Origin: a virus
Direction: 5' to 3' (one strand)
Virus record (IMG/VR): IMGVR_UViG_3300009158_000031
Span: 124,001-188,000 of that record
Length of the DNA stretch: 64,000 nt
The position numbers and the translations under genes are program-made. Positions within the stretch are counted from its first letter, which is position 1, and each line of letters starts with the position of its first letter. Below the pieces are notes generated by a model. That model ran no database searches. It was not told the DNA's origin and was given only the letters and a program-made list of their open reading frames with translations. This document shows positions 26,265 through 34,551 of this stretch, one piece after another.

Positions 26265-29200
26265 TTGAGCGCTAGACAAGTAAATGCACAAGAAGCAATT
26301 GTTTCCATCACTAGCAAGATGGAAGCGATGCTTCAGCAAGTGCAAACCCAATATGATCAGTCAATTAATTTATTAACGTCATTAAATACAACAATGACGG
26401 TTGATGTTGGGCAGGAGCTTAAGAAGCAAACCTCCTTACTTATGTCCATTGAGGCTAAGATAGGAACCAATGGAGGTAGTGCTGGCGAAGATAAAATGTT
26501 AGGCAAGAATTTAGAAATTCTCTCTAAAGGATTGAGTAAACTTGTTAAAGCGGCTGAAAAAATTAAACCTAAAACTGGCGAACAAGTAAAAGAATTTTTA
26601 GGTAATATAGCTGATGGTCTAGCTAGTTTAACTGATAAAATAGATGAAAAGAAAGCTGAAATTATAGCGAATACGGTTATAACTTTAGCAAAAGGTGTTC
26701 TTCTATTTGGATTAGCAATGACTCTATATGTAATACTCGGACCAACCGCAATGTTAGGTTCAATGCTATTTGGATTAACAATTAGACTCTTATTGAAATC
26801 TGCCGGAGAAGTAGATGAAAATTCGCTTAAAGGAATTGTTGCAGTTGCTGCATTAGGTCTTGGTGTTATATATTTTGGATTAGCAATGGCTTTATATGCA
26901 GTTATTGGTATTCCTGCAATGCTAGGTGCTGTTTTATTTGGATTAACCGTTAGATTATTAGCTAAAACTGCCGGATTAAATGATCCTAAAGTTGCTGCTG
27001 GAATTGTCGGAATTGCTGCATTAGGTCTTGGAGCCATATATTTTGGATTAGCAATGTTGGGTTATGCAATTATCGGTATTCCAGCAATGCTAGGTGCTGT
27101 TTTATTTGGATTAACCGTTAGATTATTAGTGAAAACAGCTGGTTTAAACGATCCTAAAGTTGCTGCCGGAATGCAAGCCTTAATAGGACTTGGTAAAGCT
27201 ATTTTAATATTCGGTTTAGTTATGTTGGCTTATGCAATTATTGGTATTCCTGGATTGATTGGTGCTTTGGTTCTTGCATTAACTCTTAAACTTCTTTCGA
27301 AAAGTATTAAGTCAATGGGATCTAATATGGTCAGAAAAGGAATTATAAATATGGCTTTAGGAGCTATTGCTATTATTCTTCTCGGATTAACTATTATATT
27401 ATTTGCAAAAGAGGTTCCTATAATGAGTTCTCTTTATGTTATTCTTACCATTGGTGCATTTGCTTTAGCCTTCTATATAGTAGGTAAATTCTTTAATGAT
27501 ATATTAAAAGGAGCTCTTGCAGTTGCTGCTATAGGATTAGGTATATCATTCTTAGCCTTAGGTTTATTCTTTTATAAATCAGTTGGAATGACTTGGGAAG
27601 AAACCGCAATGTTAGGGGTTACTATCGCTGGTCTTGGATTAGTAATGGGAGGTGCTGGTGAATTCTTTATGGAAATTATTAAAGGATCCGCTGCAATGAT
27701 AGTCGCCGGAATTGCTCTAATAGTTATTTCTGCGGGTTTACTTGTATTCGCTCAAACTAAATTAACATTTCAAGATGCTGCTATTCTAGGAGCTACCATC
27801 TTAGGACTTGGTGTTGTAATGGGAATTGCCGGTGCTGGACCGGTACCTTTATTTATTGCATTAGGATCTGCCGCAATGATTGTTGCTGGTTTATCTTTAG
27901 TAGTTCTTTCTCTTGGTCTTGGAGCATTCAAGCTAACCGGATTTAAAGTTGAAGATGCTTTATCTTTAGGAGCTGCTATAGGTGCAGTTGGTGTAACTAT
28001 GGGTATTGCCGGATTAGCCTCTCCATTTATTATATTAGGTAGTGCAGCAATGGCTATTGCCGGTGTTGCATTAATGCCTCTTGCATTAGGATTGGCCGTA
28101 TTCAAAGCTATTGGTTGGAAAAAAGGAACCGATGATGAGAGTTTAAAATCTGCATTAGGTTCCGTAATATCTGGTTTTCTTGGAGGAGATATGCCTGGTG
28201 GTATTCTTGCATCAATTAAATTTGCTGCTCAAGCGGCAGCTAGATCGGTTCTTCTATTCATAGCAATTCCGCCATTAATTCTTGCCGGTGTTGCTTTATT
28301 GTCTATCTCTTTAGGATTAGCCGCATTTAAGAAAGCCGGATTTACTTCTTCGGATTCTGCTAATATGGAAGCTGCTATTGGTGGTATCGTTGGAGCATTC
28401 TCATTAGTTACTGATAAAGAACGTCAGAAGAAAATGGGAATCAATGTCGATTGGATGGATTTAATGATTGGTATTATGGCACTTTCACAAGCCGGAAATA
28501 CTCTATCTTCATTAGCAAAAGGAATTCAAGCATTTGCTAATCTTTCAGTTATTGAATATGAGGTGGTTGGTGCTGGAACTAAAAATGCTAAAATCGTTCC
28601 TAAAGGAATTACCAAATTAAGCAAGTCCGATTTTGAATCAGCGGCTTATGGAATGGCACAAGTAATTGGGGCTATTGCCGAACCATTCGCTTTAGTTGGT
28701 AAATTAGAAAAGGGTACACCATCTGGAAATCCTTTCTATGATGCAATATTCGGTGGTGGATTTGTATCTGCCGGTATTGATGCATTATCAAGATCTGGAG
28801 ATACTCTTGTTAATTTAGCAAAAGGAGTACAAGCATTCGCTAATCTCGAAATAACTGAATATGAAGTAATTGGTGCTGGAACTAAAAATGCTAAAATAAT
28901 TCCTAAATCGATTACGAAAATGTCGCCGACAGATTTTGCTGCTGCCGGAGCCAATATAGCAAAAATTATTGCGGTTGTTGCCGAAGCATTCGCTAAAGTA
29001 GGTAAAGATGAAGCTGCATCTGAAGGAGTATTCTCTGGAGGATTCTTATCTAAAGGAGTCGAAGCATTAGCTAACATAGGAGAAAATCTACAAGGAATTA
29101 CTGAATCGGTTATTAAAGTTGCAACAGGAACATTTACTCCAATGACTGCCGTTCAAGACGGAAAAGGTACTAAATTAGTACCTGGAACTCCTATTAAAAT

Positions 29201-30005
29201 TTCTAAGGCAATGTTAGAAGAGGCTGCCAGAACAATTAATAGTGTTATAATGGTTCTAGGACAGGGAATGATGGACTTCGGAACATTCGTTGACGAGAAT
29301 GAAGATTCTATCGACGAAGCTATTGAATACATTCCTACAATGAGTGAAGCCTTAATGAAGATGGTAGAGGTTAATGAAAAATTCTCTAAGATAACAGATG
29401 CAGATAAAGGAGTTAAATCATTTACTAGTTTTAATCAAGCAGTAATGGATGCTTATGATCCAGCCAAGCAGAAAAATCTTCCTCAAACAGCAGGATATAT
29501 GATGCTATTCGTTAAAGGTATTGAAAGACTTGCTGCACCGGCCGATCAATTAGGTAAGGTTGCATCTAACGTAGAACGTATAGAAGCAGCAATGAAAAAT
29601 ATCAAAACTCATGTTAATGGATTTGATATGGAAAGGCTTACTAAAACGGATTCTCTATTTAAGTCAATGGCGATTTTATCAAAGAATCCTGAAGCTATGG
29701 CTGCTAAAATTAATGATACTCTTAAAGTTGCATTTGAAGAATTTGGTAAAGCTCTTACCGAAGCAATTAAAGAATCCGGTGGTGGTGGTGGCGGTGGCGG
29801 TGGTGGAATACTTGAAGGCGTTAAAGATATTTTGACTCCAGGTCCAGCAGGTGCTGCTCCAAAAGCTACCGATCCAAAAGGAAAGGCTGCTCCTGGACCT
29901 GCTCCTCTCACTGCAGAGGCGATTGGAGCTGCTATGTCGAAAGCTTTAAATGCCGCTTCAATTACCATAAAACCGGCAGCAAACGCGGTATTCAAAACCA
30001 CCTAA
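26265..30005 (+). CDS. Probable tape measure protein
   Basis: A 1246-residue protein from a TTG start at 26265, 8 bases after the previous stop. The N terminus (1-140) is helical with heptads; residues ~145-620 are many hydrophobic Gly/Ala/Leu/Ile segments, including tandem 56-residue repeats (GLAM..YAIIGIPAMLGAVLFGLTVRLL). Residues ~750-960 contain two further ~110-residue repeats with EYEVVGAGTKNAKIVPK. A run of eight or more Gly lies near 1174. Long, repetitive and membrane-like proteins beside hub genes are typical tape measures, which set tail length and may enter the host membrane. T4 gp29 is 590 residues. Confidence 0.72.
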   Translation: MSARQVNAQEAIVSITSKMEAMLQQVQTQYDQSINLLTSLNTTMTVDVGQELKKQTSLLMSIEAKIGTNGGSAGEDKMLGKNLEILSKGLSKLVKAAEKIKPKTGEQVKEFLGNIADGLASLTDKIDEKKAEIIANTVITLAKGVLLFGLAMTLYVILGPTAMLGSMLFGLTIRLLLKSAGEVDENSLKGIVAVAALGLGVIYFGLAMALYAVIGIPAMLGAVLFGLTVRLLAKTAGLNDPKVAAGIVGIAALGLGAIYFGLAMLGYAIIGIPAMLGAVLFGLTVRLLVKTAGLNDPKVAAGMQALIGLGKAILIFGLVMLAYAIIGIPGLIGALVLALTLKLLSKSIKSMGSNMVRKGIINMALGAIAIILLGLTIILFAKEVPIMSSLYVILTIGAFALAFYIVGKFFNDILKGALAVAAIGLGISFLALGLFFYKSVGMTWEETAMLGVTIAGLGLVMGGAGEFFMEIIKGSAAMIVAGIALIVISAGLLVFAQTKLTFQDAAILGATILGLGVVMGIAGAGPVPLFIALGSAAMIVAGLSLVVLSLGLGAFKLTGFKVEDALSLGAAIGAVGVTMGIAGLASPFIILGSAAMAIAGVALMPLALGLAVFKAIGWKKGTDDESLKSALGSVISGFLGGDMPGGILASIKFAAQAAARSVLLFIAIPPLILAGVALLSISLGLAAFKKAGFTSSDSANMEAAIGGIVGAFSLVTDKERQKKMGINVDWMDLMIGIMALSQAGNTLSSLAKGIQAFANLSVIEYEVVGAGTKNAKIVPKGITKLSKSDFESAAYGMAQVIGAIAEPFALVGKLEKGTPSGNPFYDAIFGGGFVSAGIDALSRSGDTLVNLAKGVQAFANLEITEYEVIGAGTKNAKIIPKSITKMSPTDFAAAGANIAKIIAVVAEAFAKVGKDEAASEGVFSGGFLSKGVEALANIGENLQGITESVIKVATGTFTPMTAVQDGKGTKLVPGTPIKISKAMLEEAARTINSVIMVLGQGMMDFGTFVDENEDSIDEAIEYIPTMSEALMKMVEVNEKFSKITDADKGVKSFTSFNQAVMDAYDPAKQKNLPQTAGYMMLFVKGIERLAAPADQLGKVASNVERIEAAMKNIKTHVNGFDMERLTKTDSLFKSMAILSKNPEAMAAKINDTLKVAFEEFGKALTEAIKESGGGGGGGGGGILEGVKDILTPGPAGAAPKATDPKGKAAPGPAPLTAEAIGAAMSKALNAASITIKPAANAVFKTT
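26850..27185 (+). repeat. 168-bp tandem repeat in tape measure gene
   Basis: Two adjacent units begin with GCATTAGGTCTTGG at 26850 and 27018, a period of 168 bases (56 codons), and share long identical tracts such as ATGCTAGGTGCTGTTTTATT. More diverged units precede (from ~26682) and follow (to ~27350). Confidence 0.85.
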
Positions 30006-30023
30006 CCTAATAAAAAACAATAT

Positions 30024-30770
30024 ATGGCTAAAAGAAGAAAGAATTATCAAGAGGAAGAACAAGATTACCAAGAGGTAATCAATCATTTCCAACCAAATCA
30101 ACCCATTCTTGAAAAATACAAAATTGAGTTAAAACCTAAAAGCGAAAATCAAAAGATTTTTTTAGACTTAATAAGTAATAAGGAAATTGTAATATGTTCG
30201 GGTCCAGCTGGTACAGGTAAAACTTTCTTAGCTTGCGTTCAAGCACTTAAATTATTCAAATCCGAATTTAAGTATCGTAAAATCGTATTAGTAAAATCCG
30301 TTACAACTCTTAAGGATGAAGAGATTGGTTATCTTAAAGGAACTATGGAAGAAAAAATGGAACCTTTCGTTTATTCATTCTTTCACAACTTCGAGAAAAT
30401 CCTTCCCAAGAATGTTATTAAAAATTTAAAAGACTCTCAATCAATTGAAGTTCTTCCTCTTGCATATATGCGAGGAATTAATCTAGATAATTGTATTGTA
30501 ATTGTCGATGAATGTCAAAATATTACACCTGATAATATGAGAACTATTATGACTCGTATAGGTGAAAATTGTAAGATGATATTCTTAGGTGATGAAGGTC
30601 AAATCGATTTGAAAAATAAGAAAAACTCTTCTTTACAGCTAATCATGGATAAATTCTCAACGGTTCCAGCAATTGGATGTATTAGATTCACCGAAGAAGA
30701 TACGGTTAGAAATCCATTAATCAGAAAAATAGAAGAAGTTTTTAGATCTATTTCTAATCCTACTGCATAA
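30024..30770 (+). CDS. phoH: PhoH-like ATPase
   Basis: A 248-residue P-loop NTPase: Walker A GPAGTGKT (60-67), LVKSVTTLKDEEIGYLKGT, Walker B VIVDECQN (near 155-162) and LGDEGQIDL. PhoH proteins are RNA-helicase-like ATPases common in large phages, often near structural genes; their role is unsettled, with links to RNA metabolism. Clear full-length member. Confidence 0.93.
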   Translation: MAKRRKNYQEEEQDYQEVINHFQPNQPILEKYKIELKPKSENQKIFLDLISNKEIVICSGPAGTGKTFLACVQALKLFKSEFKYRKIVLVKSVTTLKDEEIGYLKGTMEEKMEPFVYSFFHNFEKILPKNVIKNLKDSQSIEVLPLAYMRGINLDNCIVIVDECQNITPDNMRTIMTRIGENCKMIFLGDEGQIDLKNKKNSSLQLIMDKFSTVPAIGCIRFTEEDTVRNPLIRKIEEVFRSISNPTA

Positions 30771-30777
30771 AATAGGT

Positions 30778-31299
30778 ATGAAAAGAAAAAAGCCAAATGT
30801 CTTCTTAATATCCGATACTTTCTTTGGTAGAAATTTAGCTGCCGTTGAAAGAGGATTTGAGAGTGTAGAAGAGATGGAAGATAACATGATTGATTTATGG
30901 AATGAAACCGTCGGTGAAGATGATGTAGTATATCATTTAGGTAATTTTGCATGGGATCCTATTTCAGCAGAAACGGCAATCAATTTTCTGAAAGGTAAAA
31001 TTTATTTCGTATCCGGTAAATGTGATACCTTTCTACCGACCATATCTTTAGTTAAAACTGGAGTTCATACTTTATTTACCAATCAGATTGGAACTATGAA
31101 AGATCACAATTTTATATTTTCTCATTGGCCTATGTTAGATTGGCCTGGAAAAGAAAATGGATTTATGCAATTTCATGCCGGAGAAGAACCAACAAATATT
31201 AAAGAACAACGAATCAATGTCAATTGTAAGAATTGGGGTTTAAAACCAGTTGCCCTAGATGCTATACTTGATATTATTGAAATAACAAATAAAAAATAA
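30778..31299 (+). CDS. Degenerate calcineurin-like phosphoesterase
   Basis: A 173-residue protein of the metallophosphoesterase fold in which most metal ligands have changed. Compared with the intact relative at 42482, DTH has become DTF, HLGDW is HLGNF, GNHD is GKCD, and the final GHxH is lost (FHAGEE), although SHWP keeps its His. The overall order and spacing are preserved, so it is probably a non-catalytic scaffold or binding protein, not a broken gene. It follows PhoH by 7 bases. Confidence 0.78.
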   Translation: MKRKKPNVFLISDTFFGRNLAAVERGFESVEEMEDNMIDLWNETVGEDDVVYHLGNFAWDPISAETAINFLKGKIYFVSGKCDTFLPTISLVKTGVHTLFTNQIGTMKDHNFIFSHWPMLDWPGKENGFMQFHAGEEPTNIKEQRINVNCKNWGLKPVALDAILDIIEITNKK

Positions 31300-31316
31300 A
31301 CATAGAGCCTCACTCT
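31298..31316 (+). repeat. Inverted repeat, left arm
   Basis: AAACATAGAGCCTCACTCT. Its reverse complement recurs at 32176-32195 with one extra C, so the two arms frame the gene at 31395-32171. Confidence 0.85.
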
Positions 31317-31317
31317 T

Positions 31318-31377
31318 GTTTGTCTTGGGTTTAATCACCCTAGAGTAGTCTAATCGGCTACAATAAGATTAACAAAC
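31318..31377 (+). ncRNA. Structured leader RNA, possible three-way junction
   Basis: By eye: closing stem GTTTGT (31318-31323) with ACAAAC (31372-31377), continued by CTT/AAG; inside it hairpin GGGT-TTAATC-ACCC (31327-31340) and hairpin GTAGTC-TAATC-GGCTAC (31345-31361, one G-T pair). It ends 17 bases before the ATG at 31395. It may be a cis-regulatory leader or a small RNA. Confidence 0.45.
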
Positions 31378-31394
31378 TAAAAACAAAGGTAAAA

Positions 31395-32171
31395 ATGTAC
31401 ACAACAACCACAACAGAAAAAGCTTGCGAAGCTCATATCGCTATTAATCACAGCCGTCTAAAGAGCTATGATAAAAATCGCTACTATCTTAAAGATAAAA
31501 CAAATTTCGAGATAGAGGTATTCAATCCACATACCGTTTCGGTATTAGCAAAAATCAAAATGAATGGTGAGTATATCTCAACTGCCGGATTGATTATTAA
31601 ACCAGGTCAACGAGTATTTCTTTCTCGTTATCTAGACACAAACAATTCCTTCCTTTTCGAAACATATGATGTTGAGAATAATCATGAAGTACTTGAAGCA
31701 ATTGCCAACAATGGTAAAATTGAAGTTGAATTCTTCTTAGAACAGAATTATTATAATCCTACTTTTAGTGGAATATCGTGGACTTCATCGCCAACGGTTT
31801 ATTATCAAAACAACTTCCATAATGGAAATATGTTGTTCGATTCACAACCCATCTTTGGAGGAATTGCCTCTACCTTCACATCATCTCTTAATATGCCTAT
31901 TGCCGGTAGTTCAGATGTAAAATCTCTTTCGGTAGATGCATCAATAGAAACGGGAAGAATTGAGAAAGGTGAAAAGACTAATCAAAAAATGGAATCATCT
32001 TATGGATCTTATAATTCATGGCCAACGAACGCCATTCAAATTCAGCTATTCCCGGAATCAATCAAACCAATTGAGGTTTCTGAAATTCGTACATATTGTA
32101 CTGAATGTGGAACTCGAATGAAAAAACAAACATGGAAATTCTGCCCTAATTGCGGAACTAAAAATGACTAA
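31395..32171 (+). CDS. Zinc-ribbon protein with N-terminal beta domain
   Basis: A 258-residue protein. Residues ~28-100 form a beta-sandwich-like domain (FEIEVFNPHTVSVLAKIKMNG, LIIKPGQRVFLSRYLD) of a kind I associate with large phages, without a known role. The middle is low-complexity Ser/Asn/Thr. The C terminus is a zinc ribbon, CTECG...CPNCG (near 235-254). It is framed by an inverted repeat and preceded by a structured leader, which sets it apart from its neighbours. Confidence 0.72.
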   Translation: MYTTTTTEKACEAHIAINHSRLKSYDKNRYYLKDKTNFEIEVFNPHTVSVLAKIKMNGEYISTAGLIIKPGQRVFLSRYLDTNNSFLFETYDVENNHEVLEAIANNGKIEVEFFLEQNYYNPTFSGISWTSSPTVYYQNNFHNGNMLFDSQPIFGGIASTFTSSLNMPIAGSSDVKSLSVDASIETGRIEKGEKTNQKMESSYGSYNSWPTNAIQIQLFPESIKPIEVSEIRTYCTECGTRMKKQTWKFCPNCGTKND

Positions 32172-32175
32172 TTAG

Positions 32176-32195
32176 AGAGTGAGGCCTCTATGTTT
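32176..32195 (+). repeat. Inverted repeat, right arm
   Basis: AGAGTGAGGCCTCTATGTTT, complementary to 31298-31316 except for one inserted C. It starts 4 bases after the stop of the zinc-ribbon gene and is followed by the next promoter box. Confidence 0.85.
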
Positions 32196-32199
32196 TAAT

Positions 32200-32256
32200 T
32201 TGTTAATAACTTTATTCAAATAAATTTTTTTATTCCACAAAAAAGTATTATATTTG
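32200..32256 (+). promoter_or_regulatory. Host-like promoter with GTTAATAAC box
   Basis: Box TTGTTAATAACTTT at 32200-32213, T-rich tract, TATATTTG at 32249-32256, then TATACAATTTAAAACAATATA and the ATG at 32283. Confidence 0.8.
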
Positions 32257-32282
32257 TATATACAATTTAAAACAATATACAT

Positions 32283-32483
32283 ATGACAATGACTAAATTA
32301 GACTACAACAAAATCTCAAACGTATTCGTAGGTGGAATCGATATGGAAGATTTTCCAGATTTCTGTGACGCTTACATCGAATCTGCTGATTATGATAATC
32401 GTGAAATGACCGACGAAGAATTAGATATTCTTAACGAAGACGGTAGCTTTATTTCCGAACACGCACATTCACAAATTTGTTAA
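32283..32483 (+). CDS. Small acidic protein
   Basis: A 66-residue protein, strongly acidic (VGGIDMEDFPDFCDAYIESADYDNREMTDEELDIL). No specific function can be read. First gene of a set of short overlapping genes behind the 32200 promoter; acidic early phage proteins are often inhibitors or DNA mimics, but this is only a possibility. Confidence 0.6.
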   Translation: MTMTKLDYNKISNVFVGGIDMEDFPDFCDAYIESADYDNREMTDEELDILNEDGSFISEHAHSQIC

Positions 32484-32484
32484 T

Positions 32485-32646
32485 ATGATAATTTACATGA
32501 TACAAACTCTTCAGATGTTCGTAAACATAAGAGGAGAAGAATTCGCAAAACGAATTTCAGAATGTGGAAGATTCCAACAAACTAAAGATGGAGTTCCATT
32601 TTTAATAATTGAAGACGAAGATAAACTTAATACTCTACTAAATTAA
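32485..32646 (+). CDS. Small protein, 53 residues
   Basis: ATG one base after the preceding stop; a 53-residue mixed alpha/beta sequence (MFVNIRGEEFAKRISECGRF, DGVPFLIIEDED). No recognised family. Kept because of its tight operon spacing and normal codon use. Confidence 0.55.
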   Translation: MIIYMIQTLQMFVNIRGEEFAKRISECGRFQQTKDGVPFLIIEDEDKLNTLLN

Positions 32647-32647
32647 T

Positions 32648-32809
32648 ATGGAAGATAAAGAGATAATCATAAAAGCAATCGCTCAAAGAATCAAAGATGA
32701 GCAAAAGAAACATGAACGAAGTATTCCAGATTGGCATGAAATTGCTGCACGAAAAATATATGCTTCATTAGATATTAAACCTAAAACAGATTCAGATGAA
32801 AACTTATGA
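32648..32809 (+). CDS. Small protein, 53 residues
   Basis: ATG one base after the preceding stop. Charged helix (KAIAQRIKDEQKKHERSIPDWHEIAARKIY). It overlaps the following gene by 14 bases, in keeping with a tightly packed early operon. Function unknown. Confidence 0.55.
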   Translation: MEDKEIIIKAIAQRIKDEQKKHERSIPDWHEIAARKIYASLDIKPKTDSDENL

Positions 32810-33023
32810 ACCAACCGATTCTATGCGAACGAATCAACTATCATTTACTCCAGGAGGATCTACTATAAAGGTTCTATATGAAACTCATGAAGTGGTATAC
32901 ACAAAAGTAAAATATCCAAATGCATATATTAGGAAAATTCTAACCGATGCTCAACCTGAAGCAATTTGGATAAACGATCAATTAACACACATAAAAAAAG
33001 ATGGGACGATTACGAAACTTTAA
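32796..33023 (+). CDS. Small hypothetical protein
   Basis: A 75-residue protein with strand-rich sequence (GSTIKVLYETHEVVYTKVKYP) and no known motif. It overlaps both neighbours (14 and 23 bases), suggesting coupled translation. Confidence 0.55.
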   Translation: MKTYEPTDSMRTNQLSFTPGGSTIKVLYETHEVVYTKVKYPNAYIRKILTDAQPEAIWINDQLTHIKKDGTITKL

Positions 33024-33492
33024 TAAATTAAAATGGAAACCTTTTCAATTGAGAGAGGGTTCAATTTCCATAACTAATTACTTTATCGATAAAGATGGAA
33101 AGAAATGTCCAATGCAATCACATTTAGATATTCCCAAATATTCATTCTTTGAGATTGTAAAATGGGAACCTAATCAATATTATGGTAAGCTTCAAGAATA
33201 TTTAGATAATGGATGGAACATATCATTTGGCGGAGATTTCCTTCAACGGAATAATACCTCTATTTCTCTATCATTCTTTACCGGATCTCCTGAATCTTGT
33301 TTCATGCTTGCCTCATGGGAAAACATGGATCATGATGAAAAATCTCCTGACCTTAAATTTGTAGGATCTCGTCCAATGGATTTAAATGAAGAAGAACAGG
33401 CAATTTTCATGCAGATTGCAAAAGCCGGTCAACAACATATAGAAAAGGTATTAAGCAAATTCAACGAAGAAGATCACGATCATTGGAATTAA
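33001..33492 (+). CDS. Hypothetical protein
   Basis: A 163-residue protein containing many aromatic residues (YFIDKDGKKCP, FEIVKWEPNQYYGKLQEYLDNGWNISFGGD). No recognised family. The start at 33001 overlaps the previous gene by 23 bases; no other ATG lies close by in frame. Last gene of the 32283 operon, followed at once by the next promoter box. Confidence 0.6.
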   Translation: MGRLRNFNKLKWKPFQLREGSISITNYFIDKDGKKCPMQSHLDIPKYSFFEIVKWEPNQYYGKLQEYLDNGWNISFGGDFLQRNNTSISLSFFTGSPESCFMLASWENMDHDEKSPDLKFVGSRPMDLNEEEQAIFMQIAKAGQQHIEKVLSKFNEEDHDHWN

Positions 33493-33493
33493 A

Positions 33494-33550
33494 TTGTTAA
33501 TAACTTTTGAAACAAATATTTTTTTATTCCAAAAAGATTTATTATATTTG
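33494..33550 (+). promoter_or_regulatory. Host-like promoter with GTTAATAAC box
   Basis: Box TTGTTAATAACTTT at 33494-33507, T-rich tract, TATATTTG at 33543-33550, ATG at 33577. Confidence 0.8.
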
Positions 33551-33576
33551 TATATACAATTTAAAACAATATACAT

Positions 33577-33846
33577 ATGACACACAGAGAATTCCATTTA
33601 AACGTAACAAAAGCAATTACCGAAAACTCCGGTAGAGAAGTTTATCCCATAATATACAAAGTTGGTGATACTTTAACACTTAACGAAAAACAATTCGATG
33701 ATCTTCAATCTGGTTCTACTATCACTTTTTATACTAACGAAGGAATCATGGAATTTGACAAATATAATTTTAATAATGAAGTTTCCTTCACAGAAATAAC
33801 CGTTCAATCCGGAACTCGCAAATTAGGTCAACGTAAAAAGAAATAA
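33577..33846 (+). CDS. Small hypothetical protein
   Basis: An 89-residue protein with beta-rich middle (YKVGDTLTLNEKQFDDLQSGSTITFYT) and a basic tail (RKLGQRKKK). It may bind nucleic acid through the tail. It is a single-gene unit with its own promoter. Confidence 0.58.
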   Translation: MTHREFHLNVTKAITENSGREVYPIIYKVGDTLTLNEKQFDDLQSGSTITFYTNEGIMEFDKYNFNNEVSFTEITVQSGTRKLGQRKKK

Positions 33847-33847
33847 T

Positions 33848-33914
33848 TTGTTAATAACTTTCCATCAATAAATTTTACTTTACCAATTTTTTTTATTATA
33901 TTATACTATAAATA
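33848..33914 (+). promoter_or_regulatory. Hybrid promoter of the sigma-factor gene
   Basis: Box TTGTTAATAACTTT at 33848-33861 as in the host-like class, but the -7 region has no TTTG. Instead a perfect T4 late element TATAAATA lies at 33907-33914, 21 bases before the ATG at 33936. Confidence 0.65.
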
Positions 33915-33935
33915 ATAACTTAAACAAATCAACTT

Positions 33936-34535
33936 ATGGCTAAAAACGAATCATTAAAGGAATTAGGCGTTTCATTTAAAGAAACCAGATCAGAACGAGT
34001 ATTTACCGATTTGTATCATCGACTTAAACCAGGATTAACAAATTATGTCTTTCAAATTGTAAAAGATTACGATATGTCTAATCATATTGTTTCGGCGGTA
34101 ATGTCTGAGGTTTACAATAAAATCGATAAATATGATCCCAAATGGCATATATCAACGTGGATTTATCGAATAGCATACACTCATGCTTGTGGTTATCTTC
34201 GTGCTAAAAAAGTACAAAGAACGGTTTCCCTTTCTGCATTCGATAACGATGAAAATCGTAACCGTTTACATAAACTTGAATTTGAATCTATCGAAGATCA
34301 TCGTGATGCAATCGAAAAACGTGAGGATGCTGATGCGGAAAAAGCACACATTTTATACCTTCGTACAATCGTCGATAATTTACCAATCGAATATCGTGAG
34401 GTAGTAGTTGAAAAATTCTATAACGATTTAAAATACGATGAAATCGCCGAGAAACTAAATATTCCATTACATACCGTAAAAAATCGAATTTCTCGAGGAA
34501 AACGAATCATTCAAGAAGAACTTACCAAAAAATAA
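33936..34535 (+). CDS. RNA polymerase sigma factor, sigma-70/ECF type
   Basis: A 199-residue protein with sigma region 2 (DMSNHIVSAVMSEVYNKI, HISTWIYRIAYTHACGYLRAKK, about 47-90) and region 4 helix-turn-helix (LPIEYREVVVEKFYNDLKYDEIAEKLNIPLHTVKNRI, about 149-187). It would redirect host RNA polymerase, and is the best candidate for recognising the ATAAATA late-type promoters, the role gp55 plays in T4. The promoter in front of it combines both promoter classes, so it may be both early-expressed and self-activated. Confidence 0.92.
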   Translation: MAKNESLKELGVSFKETRSERVFTDLYHRLKPGLTNYVFQIVKDYDMSNHIVSAVMSEVYNKIDKYDPKWHISTWIYRIAYTHACGYLRAKKVQRTVSLSAFDNDENRNRLHKLEFESIEDHRDAIEKREDADAEKAHILYLRTIVDNLPIEYREVVVEKFYNDLKYDEIAEKLNIPLHTVKNRISRGKRIIQEELTKK

Positions 34536-34551
34536 ATTAATTTGAAATATT

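Noticed and set aside
26357-27037. Long open frame on the minus strand over the tape measure gene (also 27770-28105, 28736-29077, 29609-30001)
   Set aside because: The tape measure codons are strongly biased, so the complementary frame stays open by chance; the translation is low-complexity Ala/Pro/Asn/Ile and no minus-strand promoter is seen.
31298-32195. Insertion sequence or mobile element
   Set aside because: The inverted repeats frame a zinc-ribbon protein without transposase motifs, and no flanking direct repeats were seen. Kept only as an unexplained inverted repeat.
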